Assembly: GCA_009746045.1 (NCBI GenBank)
Contig: RPFO01000041.1
Coordinates: 6,261,323 to 6,325,322 of the forward strand
Reading direction: 5' to 3'
Source: Mesostigma viride
Taxonomy: Eukaryota > Streptophyta > Mesostigmatophyceae > Mesostigmatales > Mesostigmataceae
Length of the DNA stretch: 64,000 bases
The position numbers and the translations under genes were made by a program. Of this stretch, positions 47,958 through 58,524 are shown in pieces. The notes under the pieces were generated by a model that was not told the origin of the DNA, searched no databases, and worked only from the letters and a program-made list of their open reading frames with translations. How positions within the stretch are numbered: the stretch's first letter is position 1; every line of letters starts with the position of its first letter.

Positions 47958-50120
47958 CCCCCCGAGGGCAAGGTGCGCCCGATCGCCTGCGGTGAGGTGC
48001 TCCGCAAGCTCGTGGGCAAAGTGATCTGCCGCCAAAAGGCGCCCGAGCTCCGTGCCTTTTTCTGCCCGCCCCTCGCAGCGGGTGAGACCTCGGTGGCGGC
48101 CCAGCTGGGGGTGACGACTCCAGGCGGGGCGGATATCCTCATCCATTCGGTGCAGGCCTACCTCGAGGCCCACCCCACCCACGCTGTCGTCAAGGTCGAC
48201 TGCCACAACGCGTTCAACAGTCTGTCCCGCGCCAGCATGTTTGCGGCCGTCATGGAGTCCTTCGAGGACTTGTACGCTTGGACAGCCGTGTGCTACGGCC
48301 AGCCCGGCCAACTGGTTCACATCATGGAGGACGGCACTCGCGGCGGCCTGCTGTCGCGGTCGGGCACCCAGCAAGGGGACCCCCTGGGACCCCTGTACTT
48401 TGCCGCCCCCCTCCAGGGTTGCCTCCAAGCGGTCCATGCTGCCCACCCGGCGGTCGCTATTCAGGCCTACTTGGATGATATCTACCTTCTGGGCCCTGTG
48501 CCGGACACCACCGCGGCTCTGCTGGCACTGCAGACCGCGGTGGCCGACATCAACCTCCAGTTGACCCTGGCCAAGTGCGCGGTGTACTCGCCCCAAGGTG
48601 ATTGCTCCGGCTTTCCGCCCCAGCTCTTGGGCCGGGACGAGCGCCTCCATGGGTTGGATGTCCTCGGCGTTCCGGTTGGCGACCCCGCGTTTGTCATCGA
48701 TGCTCTGCGGGCCGCCCTCGAGGCACGCACTGAGGTACTGCCCTTGATTGCGCGCCTTCATGATTCGCAGACCAAGGGTCTGCTTCTGTGGTTTTGCGCT
48801 CACCCTCGCGTCGTTCACTGGCTCCGGGGCGCTCTTCCGGCTCAGGTCCGGCTGGCCGCCGAGGGCCACGACGAACGCATCCAGTCGGCCTTGGCGCAGC
48901 TGGTCCCGGGCCCCGACCTCCCGCCACATGCTATTCGCATTGCCTCCCTGCCTGCACGGATGGGTGGCTGCGGTCTGACTCGTGCCGCCCGGCTGGCCCC
49001 AGCAGCATTTTTGGGCTCCGTCGCTCAGTCGTGGGCGGAAAGCTGCCGGCTCCTGCCCCTTTTGGCAACAGCAGCGCCTGACCTCCTGGACCCCAGCAGC
49101 CCTTTGCCCTTCGTCACCGCCATCCAGGAGGCCTATGCTGAGATCCAGCAGGCCTGTGCTCCCGTCCGTGCCGCTCAGGCGGTACAGCGCCACCTCCCTC
49201 GCGGCACTCCCTCGGTCGCCTCCGTTCAATCTCCCGCCGCATTCCCTGCTCGCGTCATCGATAAACACCAGAAAACCTACGCGGGTATTCTGCACACGGC
49301 TGATTGGATTGCTCTTTTCGCGGACCTCAACGCCCAGGGACGTGCGTGGCTGTTCTCGCTTTCCTTGCGGAGTGTGGGCTCGGCGTACCTTCGTGCTCTT
49401 CCCATGGCCCCCCCATTCGCCTTGGCTCCCAGCCACTACTCGGTGGCGCTCCGGCACCAGCTATTTGCCCCGCAGCCTCTTGTTCCGGCCGGGCGGCCTT
49501 GTGGTAGCTGTGGGCAGCCGCTGGATCCCACGGGGACTCACTACCTTGCCTGCATGGGGGGCCAACAGAATCAGAATTGGTATTTGTATTTGCACACTGT
49601 CCTCCTGACGGTGGTGCTCGCCATGATTCGGTCGGTTTTCCCCCACGCGAACATCCGGTCCGAGGATGCGGATGGCGCTGCCTTCTATTCCCCCAACCAC
49701 CGGCCTGACATCGTGGTGCTGGACTTTGAGGGGGGTGGCCGGCATCTGCTTATTGACGTTTCGGTGGCGCGGCCCTTGGCTCTTAGCCACGTGGCTGGGG
49801 CCTCCCTCACGGCAGGTTACACGGCGGACCGGGCGGAGCGGGCCAAGCTCCTGGCCTACGGCGACGTCGGGCACCATCGTGTGGTGCCCTTTGTCCTGGA
49901 GGAGTTTGGGGCCATGGGGCCCCTGACCTCCGCCTTCTTCAAGGAGTGTTGCCGGCTCCGGGAGGACCGGCTGGACCTGGAGGGCCAGCGGGCCCCATGG
50001 TCGGCGCGGACCTGGACGTCATATTGGCGTCAGCGCTTGTCGGTGGCGCTGACTCGGGCCATGGCTGACATCATGCTCCGCCGTACGCGGGCTGATTTTG
50101 CGGTGCAGCAGGGCTATTAG
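47958..50120 (+). pseudogene. RLE-1 reverse transcriptase and restriction-like endonuclease
   Basis: The frame (open from 47910, about 720 relevant codons) has RT motif A VKVDCHNAFNSL (Asp codon 48198), motif B GTQQGDPLGPLYF and motif C YLDDIYLL (Asp codons 48474 and 48477). A thumb region follows. Near the end is a CCHC cluster, CGSCGQPLDPTGTHYLAC, and the endonuclease core RPDIVVLDF ... HLLIDVSV, matching the PD...D-x-x pattern of restriction-like endonucleases. The endonuclease nicks the target and RT copies RNA from the nick. Domain content is complete but it depends on two frame changes upstream. The large minus-strand frame over this region is a GC-driven shadow. Confidence 0.8.
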
Positions 50121-50422
50121 GTTCCTCCCGTTAGGCGTTTCCATTGGTCTTATCGTAGTATAGAGCTTTGACATGGCTCTGTATATAGGTTTATAGCTGG
50201 GCGTTTCCTTTGGTTTGAGTGATTTCACTCTGCTGTAAGTAATTATATTTTTAATATATATGTGAGGTTGTGATATACCAACCCGAAGGGCAACTCATGG
50301 ACATGCTTGCATGGCCCCCAAGGACAGCCATTGGATATGGGTAGGTTGGATGGCATCTGGTTTGCAAAATTGTGAAGATCCAGCCGATTTATCGGCAGGA
50401 TCTCAGACCATTTAGGGGTTAA

Positions 50423-50621
50423 CCTTGTGACTTTTGCTCCTCTTCCTTAAGCAAGCCAAGTGACCAAGAAGGCTGGCCCTAGACATGGTGGCCGCCTCAG
50501 ATTATTAATGTTTAATCAACGAATGGAATATGAATACTAATTCCTAATGTGATAAACATTTCCTCAAGTACTAGGCTGCAAGAAAGATCAGGTTACTCCG
50601 ATATACCTGGTTATTTTGACA
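50423..50621 (+). repeat. GagT 3' LTR, second part
   Basis: It matches 42607-42803 with one substitution and a 2-bp insertion, ends TTTTGACA and is followed by AAATG. Confidence 0.85.
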
Positions 50622-50626
50622 AAATG

Positions 50627-53481
50627 CCTGCCACCCAAGCAACCATGCCCCTCACCATGGGACACAGTGCCTGTGTGATGACTGGAGGAAGCTTGCTAAT
50701 GAGGGTCTCTTGATAATCATTGCCCCCCACCAGCAGCATACGCCACTCCCCCCCCTTCTTCACCAGTGTGGCCTCCATGCCTACAAACAGTAGAGGCTCA
50801 TTCTCCACCTGCCATTGCTCCCTACCCAGAGGAAACTTGGACTTAATGATGGAGATCAGCTCCTTAAGCCACGACGTGGGAGCTATCAGATGTAGGTCAT
50901 CCCCGTGCAGCGAAGCATACACTGGTAGGCCTTCCCATTGCCCCAGAAACAGACAGGGGTCTACAGGAGAGACCTTCAAGTTGCAATGCTCCTTCAGGAA
51001 ACGGTTGAGAGTCTCCCTCCAGATTATTGGACTTGACCTAAGGCCCTCCAGGCCCTTGAGGATTTTAAGGAACTCAGTGTGAATGTCCCTTTTCCATACA
51101 GCAGGCACCCTGACATAGAAAGGCGTCTTGCCCTCCCACTTTTCCTGTGCCACATCTGCATCCCCCTCCAGAAATGCCCTCTTGAAGTCTACCACCACTG
51201 AGCCATAGTCCAAGCCCTTGTTGAGAAGGCCTAGAAATACACACAGCAGCAGCCTCCAAGTGTCATGCAACATGCCAGGGGTATACAACTCCTCAGCAGT
51301 GCACCCACCAGTACCCTTGAACTCATTCAGCACTGGCCTGACATGTGGTACCTTGACCCCGTCCACCTCCTTCATCTTGATGACAAACTTGAGCTTGAGT
51401 AGACGTCGTGCAGGAGGCAGGTCATTGACAGGTTCCACGCATTTCTTGGAGATCCAGTCCTCCCCAGATTTAATCAGACCCAGTGTGACCTGGGGACACA
51501 TAATGGGAGAGGACATGAGCTTCACCAGGCCTTGGTAGTTGATAGGGCTGTGTCCAGCAAGTGAGTGAGGACCAATGCCCAAACTGCTTGGATGACTAGC
51601 AGCTGGCAAAATGAGGTCATCAACCAAGGGCTCCTGCCCCTGGCACACTTGCACACGCTTAACCGACCTGGTTACTGCACGTGATAGGTGAGTGGTCCTG
51701 AAATTAATCAGTGGGACCTGACCAGCCCCTTCCTTAGTCAGGAGAGAGGACGTGATCACTACCCCATCCTGGCATAGGAAATTCTGCCCCAGAAGAGCAG
51801 GTCCCTGATAGCCCTCCAAGACACAAAAAGCAGTGTCCTGTCCAAGGATAGGAATAGATACCTCACCCAGTACCTTCACGTGTACCCCGCCACTGAAGTC
51901 AGACACAAACTGATAGCTGGGCTCAGACATGCTGTACCCTGCTGCAGCTCTGGTCCCAATGATGGAAACCTGAGAATTAGTGTCTACCTCTAAGGCAGTG
52001 TCCAGCCCCAGATTGCCATGCCACCTGAGCTTGGCTACCTTGGGCTGCTTCTTGGCTCTTTGTAGAGCCCCAATCAATCCAGCCAAACTTGTCCCCCTGG
52101 GCTTGGTTAGTGCCTTGGGCTTGACAGTTGACTCCCCAGCTGTTGACCTTGCAGCCTGTTCAACAAGTACCTCTGCAACCTGGCCAGGGCTGACAGATTC
52201 CCCTGCAACAGATGTGGTCGTTGCATCAGTGATGTCACCTGGGACCTGAAAATCCTGCAGATCCTGTGAGCCTTGTGCCTGACTGCCCTCATTCATCAGG
52301 TTAGGCTTGACATATGACCAACTCAGCCGGTGTACATGCTTTGGTTCGTCCTCCATGCTGACCAAGCATGCGTGGCTAGCTTCATCAACCTGGGTAACCA
52401 CCCCAGGACTCCAGCTACCACGTTTGCCATAAAGGCTAGGTTCCTTCCAAGCTAGGACTTTCTGACCCACTTGTGGCTCCAGCATCTTCCAACCCCGGTC
52501 CTTCTCCCTCAGCTTGGCAAAGGTGACATGTGCAGCATGTTTCCAGCCCTCCAGCACATGTGGTGGGCACAGGCCATGATATAGACCCATTGGGCTGACA
52601 GCAACTCCATCATAGTAGAAGTTAACCCTGCTGTTCAGCTGCTGCTCCACGTTCCTCAGCCATGCACTCCTGACAAGTGCAGGTGCAGACAAGGGTACCC
52701 AGTCTTCAGAGATGATCAATTTCTTGACCTCCTGGATTGCCCTCTCGATAGCACCCTGCTGCCCATGAGCCTCCCTAGGTGTAACCAGCAACTCAGGAAG
52801 GGTGGGATCACCCTTGAGATGCTGAAACTGCATGTCCACCTGGATCCTTGTGGTAGGAAACTTGGCTCTTACATTCTGCAGGGCAGCCAGCAAGTACCTG
52901 TTCTTCATAGAAGGTAAATGCTCTAGCACCTTGTATTTTGTGTACCTGTCCACGCACACCAACAGTTGCATGCCCCTGATGTGTTGGATATCACACTGCA
53001 GATCACCAATGCTCTGAGGTAGAGCTTTGGCATGTGATTTCCTGGGCTTGTTGGAGGACAACTGGCACTTACACCGTGAGGCAGCTTGCTGGCACGCCTT
53101 GAGAAGGGGTGCCTTGCCCATACGGAAGGCAAAGTTGTTTGACAGAGAAGTGGCATGCCCAAACATGTTGTGGATTCGGGCACCCAACTCCTGGTACACA
53201 GAGGAAGCAGTCCCTGGCACAGTCAGGACTGTGCTGTCAGGTTGTCCAGCATCACCATGCTGACTTCCATCCTGTTCTGACTCAGAGCCTGAGTCACCCT
53301 GCTCATGCCCAACACCTGGACCGCCAGCAGGGACCACATGCATACCACCAGAGGCCTTCACACCCCTTTGTGGTTGTACATTGGTTTCTCTCAAAATGAG
53401 AGGTCCACCCTCGTGCCCAGCACGAGGATGCATGGGGTCAGACATTCTTACAGCTGCACCAGCTGTCAAGGACGTCTTCAT
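50627..53481 (-). CDS. pol: CopB Pol: integrase, retropepsin-like and RT
   Basis: The frame from 53481 (MKTSLTAGAAVRMSD) is intact for about 950 codons. It has an HHCC module (RIHNMFGH ... CKCQ) and the integrase core: D near residue 164 (LQCDIQHIRG), D in IQVDMQFQ and E in GAIERAIQEV, with 29 residues between the last two. An SH3-like tail follows (GKRGSWSPGVVTQV). The retropepsin-like domain has LEVDTNSQVSII and LLGQNFLCQ. RT has PVNDLPPARRLLKLKFVIK, motif A VVDFKRAFLEGD and motif C SLHGDDLHLIA (His about residue 859). It breaks at VAWVAGIL where GagT is inserted; RNase H continues at 41319-41944. Domain order and His in motif C match Cop1. Confidence 0.9.
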
Positions 53482-53622
53482 AGGAACCTGTACCTCTCCA
53501 GGTGACCTGGGGCCACCCTGAACCTGGAGATCACCCTCTTGTTGCCCAGATATAAAATCTGCATTGGAGCACCTGGCCTCCCCCCTGGGTGAATTAAGGT
53601 GTGTAGGGGTTGCCTCAGACAG

Positions 53623-54113
53623 TCACTGCTCCTTGTTGTCTTCTTGCTGACTGCCCTTTGAAGGCTGGCCTGCCTGGGACTTGTTGTTGTTCTTGTTGTT
53701 GTTTTTGTTGTTATTCTTGTTGCTGCCCTGGCCTTGGGTCTTCTTGAAGCTGGGACACTCCTTCTTGATGTGCCCCCACCCCTTGCACAGGTAGCATTGT
53801 ATCTTTGACTTGCCCTGGCCACTGCCCCCGTTGTCAGACGCGTTGCCCTGCTTGGGCTGACCACCCACCCGCCTGAACACCGACTTGGAGTGTGACCTCC
53901 CGTCAGGGTCGAGTGAATGATTGGCCTTCCGCTTGTCATGGTTGCCCCTACGCCCTCCTTGGCTTCTGTCAGCCTCGGACGTCTTGGAGCCACCCTGGGT
54001 ACGCCCACCTGCCTGGGTAGCCTTCACTGCTGGCACTCCACCCTCAAACAGCTCCTCTGCCTCGAGTGCTTGTTTGATTATGACCTTGTAGGCCTTGAGG
54101 GTTGAGTGTGGGG
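53623..54113 (-). pseudogene. gag: CopB Gag C-terminal part
   Basis: After Pal-B the frame reads STLKAYKVIIKQALEAEELF, a basic Gly/Ser linker and the knuckle CYLCKGWGHIKKEC (CX2CX4HX4C). An Asn/Lys repeat tail follows (NKNNNKNNNK). It ends at 53623, 142 nt before the pol ATG and in a different frame. The N-terminal Gag is missing: Pal-B interrupts it at 54113/54736, and CopC lies 12 nt further on. In-frame extension to 54291 is Pal-B sequence and not Gag. Confidence 0.75.
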
Positions 54114-54735
54114 AGTTAGGTGAAATAGTGCCGGAACCTTTTTGCCGTTGGGGCAAATCGGTTCGGAACACTATTTTGCCCGGAATCACCACTTCCGAGC
54201 ACCCAAGTTCATTCGGCCGAATGAACTTGGGTGCTCGGAAGTGGTGATTCCGGGCAAAATAGTGTTCCGAACCGATTTGCCCCAACGGCAAAAAGGTTCC
54301 GGCACTATTTCACCTAACTAAAACCTGGCCCCGTGGAGGGGGAGTCGAATAGACCTGGAGACAACCGCCTAGGCTAGTGCACGCAAATGATATTGCGCCG
54401 GAACTGTCTCTGGCAGGTTTCGAACCCCTGACCTCCAAGGTGCACAGGTCTTAGTTAGGTGAAATAGTGCCGGAACCTTTTTGCCGTTGGGGCAAATCGG
54501 TTCGGAACACTATTTTGCCCGGAATCACCACTTCCGAGCACCCAAGTTCATTCGGCCGAATGAACTTGGGTGCTCGGAAGTGGTGATTCCGGGCAAAATA
54601 GTGTTCCGAACCGATTTGCCCCAACGGCAAGGCCGAATGAACTTGGGTGCTCGGAAGTGGTGATTCCGGGCAAAATAGTGTTCCGAACCGATTTGCCCCA
54701 ACGGCAAAAAGGTTCCGGCACTATTTCACCTAACT
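54114..54735 (-). mobile_element. Pal-B, miniature element with palindromic terminal repeats
   Basis: Terminal repeats at 54114-54319 (206 bp) and 54453-54735 (283 bp) are perfect or near-perfect palindromes starting AGTTAGGTG and ending CACCTAACT. The second contains an extra partial copy of one arm. TGGGG flanks the whole (54109-54113, 54736-54740). The 133-bp interior has, on the minus strand, AAGAC directly after the terminal repeat and a B box GGTTCGAAACC (54416-54426), as in Pal-A. No protein. It can be read as a tiny LTR element whose LTRs are palindromes, with Pal-B2 as its solo LTR. Confidence 0.8.
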
Positions 54736-54747
54736 TGGGGAACACAT

Positions 54748-55566
54748 TGTTGGAAAGGGGAGAGGAAGCTAATGGGTTTTACACAATGCCTTGTGCTTGG
54801 CCTTGCTACCCACACACCTTGCAGGTGCTGAAAGAAAGAGAGGTTGAAGACAATTTACGTGGAAGAATAAATGGTTTTATTAGAATATAATAGTTGGAGA
54901 AGAGCTTGAATGGAGGTTGAATGGAGGTTGAATGGAGGTACCTGCCCTTAGGGGGCAGTTTCCTTTTATACCTTTTAGGCTAGGAAGGATGACATCAGCA
55001 ATGACATCATCACAGAAGCTTGTAGAAACATCCTAGCATATTCCTAGCATATTCCCAGCATATTCTCAGTATATTCCAGGAATATTCCTGGCATATTCTT
55101 AGAACATTCCTAGAACATTCTAGACATGATCCAATGAGCTGGCATAATAGCTAGATGCCAAGTGTCTACATAATAATGTGCCACATAACATAATTAATAA
55201 AGTGACACATGTCTTCTCCTTGGAGTGACAAGTGCCATACAATGAGTCTACCCACTTGTCATCATGTAAGTCATAACATGTGTCATCATGAGCTGCCAAC
55301 ACTTGTCAGCTCATGGACCAAACACTTGTCCAATAGGCCATAGCACCACTTGTCAATCAAATACGTGATGCCACTAGGCTGACTCAGGGTACAAGTCATC
55401 CATGTCCAAGTATAGGACTATGGCACATGAATATTGATCAGCTCATTGAGCCTGTTCCATCTAGCTCATCATAGCTATCAAATTCCCAGTCCATATGGAA
55501 TAAATCCAACAAGAAACAAATCAGGCTGGGATATATTGTGGCCAGGTGGATATAATATCCCTAACA
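54748..55566 (-). repeat. CopC 3' LTR
   Basis: 819 bp, read on the minus strand TGTTAGGGATATTATATCC to CCTTTCCAACA. It contains several imperfect CATATTCCTAG-type repeats (55020-55110). Boundaries rest on termini and the adjacent polypurine tract, because the second LTR is outside. Confidence 0.6.
54962..54970 (-). promoter_or_regulatory. TATA box in CopC LTR
   Basis: TATAAAAGG on the minus strand, about two thirds of the way into the LTR, where a pol II promoter for the element is expected. Confidence 0.5.
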
Positions 55567-56719
55567 CCCCCCTTAGCCACATGGGCACAAAGCAAAAGAT
55601 GACTGGGTAGGTGGAATCTCAACACCCCCCTTAACCACATGCTCGTAGCATGCCGTCCAGTTGCTAGCATGGTGCAACTGAAAATGAAGATGCCGTCCTC
55701 GTGAAACGCTTGAAGCTCCAACATGCGGTCATGAGCCGCACTACCGCCACTGATCCGTCTCCCCCTGGCAACGCGAATGAGTGTCCTACCATAGCAGCAA
55801 CGCACTAGCTGCCCATCCTGGATGGCTGATACCCAACCCTTAGTTGGAAAAAGTGCTCTAGATGCTACATTCCCCCCTCACTCAAAGCGGCTGCCCATGG
55901 ACACAATAGGGGCACACGTCCCACACATATAATACGGCAACACATGCCAACAAAGAAGGTCCTTATGAGCTAACCCAAACGGTATAGAGGTAGGGTAACG
56001 GCAACAACACGTGCTGTATACACACGGAGCAACATAACATACGCCATCTCACAAAATAAATGACACTAACATCACGTTTTACGCCAAATATTTAAGCGGG
56101 GTGAGCAAACAAACATATTGGCAACAAATGCCACACAAACAAGGTGCAATCCAACCTTCAACACAAAACACAGTGGCCATAACAGATAAACGCGCTTCAT
56201 AGCAAAGAAAACAGGACGTGCAAAACATTACCGCCACAAAGGCGAACACAAGTAAAGATTACTTCGTCACGATTCACAAATCAGTGCCCGAGAGTAAACA
56301 TTACGTCCGACATTACAGGCTATGCCGAAATGCACAGCCAAATTCGACACAAAGGACGTAAGCATTTGCATACAAGCAATGCTCTCAGCACAAAACAAAA
56401 TAACACACGCGTCACAGGCACTTTACTTACGAAAACAAGTCGTAGACGACGATACAACGGCGCTTCACTACGCCGCAGACCAGTGCCACAAATAGCGTGC
56501 AAAAACTCTGGATATACACTCCAGGTACGTAGAAAACGTCTCGTGGGAACAATACCAAAATGCGTGGGCCATTGCCACTGAACGCATGGCAAAATAAGCA
56601 CATAATTGCTGGAAGAACACAAAGAAAGAACCAGAAAACGCAGGCTTACGGCGCCTCACAATTTCCAGCAAACACGACACAAAAGTCGACATACAAGTTC
56701 ATTTCCCACAGACAAAACA
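55567..56719 (-). other. CopC region between its ORF and 3' LTR
   Basis: No gene recognised in 1.15 kb. The CCCCCCTTAGCCACATG polypurine-side sequence is repeated in near copy (CCCCCCTTAACCACATG) at about 55626, suggesting a local duplication at the tract. Frames near 56320-56620 lack motifs. Confidence 0.4.
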
Positions 56720-57957
56720 TTAGGGCAACCTTGAGAAGTGGGGTCTGTGCATCCTGGGCGACAATTTCCAAGGGTCGTCGCAGCTAGCGCATTTGCAAAT
56801 GCCATGGCCTGGCCGAACACCGTCAACTGACCGACGTGATACCTTGGCAGCATTTTGCAGTCGACCTGACCGTTGGTGCTTGAAAACACTTTGGCTGACA
56901 GGTCGCTGTCCACGTCGTTGTCGGCTCGCTCGAGGCCTCGCGCCAGCACCGGACTTGGCAGTCCAGGACTTGGAAAAATTTTGCAGCTTGGTCGATTTCG
57001 CCCTTGCGTCACGAATTTGTTCCCCCTCAGTTAGGCTGGCAGCGTTCATGCGCCGCGCCTTTGGTCTGGTCGCCGGACTTTGGTTACTAGCACCAGTATC
57101 ACCTGGTATGCTGGCGGCGACAACGCGCTCCGCCTGCACTGGGCCGGTCTGGACCGCGGTTTCTGGAAGTACTTCAGCGTCTGACACGGACTTCTCCATT
57201 GCGCTGGAAACTTCTCGAATTGGCGTGAACTTCCACTGGGCCGGCGCAGAGTATAAAAAGCCACGCAGTGTGCGAGTAATGCCCAGTAGGCCGCCCCCGA
57301 TCCCGCATACACGGGCAAGCATGGCCAGTATGACCGTTAGGCCCACGGCCAGCCACTCCGCCGCGTGTCCCGAGGCACGTGAGATGCTGCGCTCGCTGCT
57401 CGCCATTTTCTGCCCTTGACAGGCAGCGTCGTTCTTGAAGCTCGTCGCCGACGATTTCAGCTCTGGGATGGCGTCCATCGCTGCGTCCGCACCGTGCGCG
57501 GGAAAAAAGTAGGTGTTGTTCCTCGTCCCGATGCTGCAGTGCCTGCTGTCCAGCACAGCAACCCGCTGGGCGAGGTCGACCTTGTGGCCATCCTTGACGA
57601 GCTGGCCGACTGATAGAAGTCGGGTGCTCAGCCTGGGAACGAGCAGCGCGTTTTGGAGGTGCACGTCCGCGTCCTGACCCGGCAGCTTCAGTTTGACAGT
57701 CCCGATGGCTGTCGCCTTCAGTTGGCCGCCTGAGCCGGCAATTTCCCTGTTGTGAGGGTGCAGGCACACGAAATCCGACGGGCATGGCGTCATGTGACAG
57801 CTCGCTGCGGAATCCAGCACCCAGCTGGTCGGTGCTTTCTTTTCATACTGCGTGAGTGCAGCAGCATCCGACGGCGATGGCGACTCGGCGATGGTGGCGA
57901 AGACGAAGCCGGACCGCTCCGCAGCCTCCTCGGTGATACGCGCCTCGCTGGCACCTG
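56720..57957 (-). pseudogene. CopC protease domain fused to a membrane-like segment
   Basis: Upstream of 57820 the frame is open from about 57957 and reads TSWVLDSAASCHMTP. This is the copia-type protease active site, with Ala in place of the usual Gly in DSG. LVPRLSTRLLSVGQLVKDGH follows, the end of the copia protease and start of the pre-integrase domain. After about residue 110 the integrase is missing. Instead there is a hydrophobic stretch (EWLAVGLTVILAMLARVCG) like a membrane helix, then a basic disordered tail to the stop at 56720. Here the protease is in the canonical place, unlike the AGTT lineage. It is probably a deletion or fusion derivative. Confidence 0.6.
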
Positions 57958-57962
57958 GTGAG

Positions 57963-58435
57963 AGTTAGTCTCCATGCTTTGCTGTAGACTAAGTCTCAAA
58001 GGCATTGTGAATACAACGTATGAATAAGCCTTGTAAACCTACGTTGGTATGTGAATATAAATACCACGTGGGCTATACAGATAGGAATGCTAGTCGAGTC
58101 GCATACGTTTCCCTAGATAGGTACTTTGGGTACTGAGGTACGTGACAGATGTCAGTACCCAGTATACGTAGTGTCCTGTCATTGGACGGTACTAGAGTAT
58201 CCTAGATAGGGACCGTACTGCAGCGTGCATTGATTTGTGATCGCACGATGCAGTGACTAGACTGCTACCTGTCATCGTGTGGCCTCGGGCCAACGGTCTG
58301 CACCCAACGGTCACTGGCGGCGCAGCCGGTGAGAGGAACGTTGATAAAGGGTAAACCTATTTTCTAATGAACCAAGCAATTCATTGCTCCAAGCCTTCAG
58401 TGTTCTCAAGCAATATATCCCACCGCATTCTAACT
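57963..58435 (+). repeat. CopD 5' LTR
   Basis: It starts AGTTAGTCTCC and ends GCATTCTAACT, the lineage's terminal pattern. It is followed by TGAATTTTATTTGC and no CCA-type primer site. The second LTR is not in the window, so the ends are inferred. Confidence 0.6.
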
Positions 58436-58524
58436 TGAATTTTATTTGCTACCATGGCTATCACGAACAAGAATGTCGCTAAGAAGCTTCCTACAACGAG
58501 GATGATGATGGGCAGGATCGGCGG

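Larger units (their letters stand above)
46627..50255 (+). mobile_element. RLE-1, R2-type non-LTR retrotransposon
   Basis: The 3.6-kb unit is flanked by the 13-bp duplication ATATATGTGAGGT (46614-46626, 50256-50268). That fits target-primed reverse transcription. The 3' end is AT-rich (TTATATTTTTAAT) rather than a long poly-A. The single coding region carries zinc fingers, RT and a restriction-like endonuclease in the order typical of the R2/NeSL group, but in three frames. GC content is far higher than the surrounding TTAA-1 sequence, supporting a later insertion. Confidence 0.8.
45084..50418. mobile_element. TTAA-1, piggyBac-like TIR element
   Basis: It begins CCCCTAAATGGTCT and ends AGACCATTTAGGGG. 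TTAA flanks it on both sides (45080-45083, 50419-50422), and the 5' GagT LTR shows the empty site with one TTAA. TTAA duplication plus CCC...GGG ends is the piggyBac hallmark. Both ends also have a subterminal palindrome, CAGCCGAT-NN-ATCGGC (about 45130, 50381). Outside the nested RLE-1 element about 1.7 kb remains (45084-46613, 50269-50418). I find no transposase in it, so it is probably a non-autonomous derivative. Confidence 0.8.
41950..50621 (+). mobile_element. GagT, gag-only LTR retrotransposon (TR-GAG type)
   Basis: The 5' LTR is 41950-42803 (854 bp, TGTCAGAAG...TTTTGACA). The 3' LTR is 44427-45083 plus 50423-50621, split by the TTAA element. The LTR copies are nearly identical. AAATG flanks both ends (41945-41949, 50622-50626). 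A TGGTATCGGG primer site follows the 5' LTR at once, and AAGGGGGTG (44418-44426) precedes the 3' LTR. The interior (1.6 kb) encodes a small ORF and Gag but no enzyme. Enzymes must come from another element; the gag tail it shares with GagE suggests one helper family. Confidence 0.85.
54748..57962 (-). mobile_element. CopC, canonical-end copia element, 3' part, split by CopD
   Basis: The 3' LTR is 54748-55566. It is preceded on the coding strand by a GGCTAAGGGGGG polypurine tract. Its terminal TGTTAGGG and CCAACA are the usual TG...CA copia ends. The flank CACAT (54743-54747) should recur at the other end, beyond the window. The interior has a copia-type protease frame (56720-57957) but no integrase or RT before the LTR. 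CopD is inserted at 57963 (putative duplication GTGAG, 57958-57962), so CopC gag and 5' LTR lie past the right edge. Confidence 0.7.

Noticed and set aside
47808-49457. A 549-codon minus-strand frame over RLE-1
   Set aside because: It is a shadow of the GC-rich RT-endonuclease frame on the plus strand, which has all catalytic motifs. The minus frame has none.
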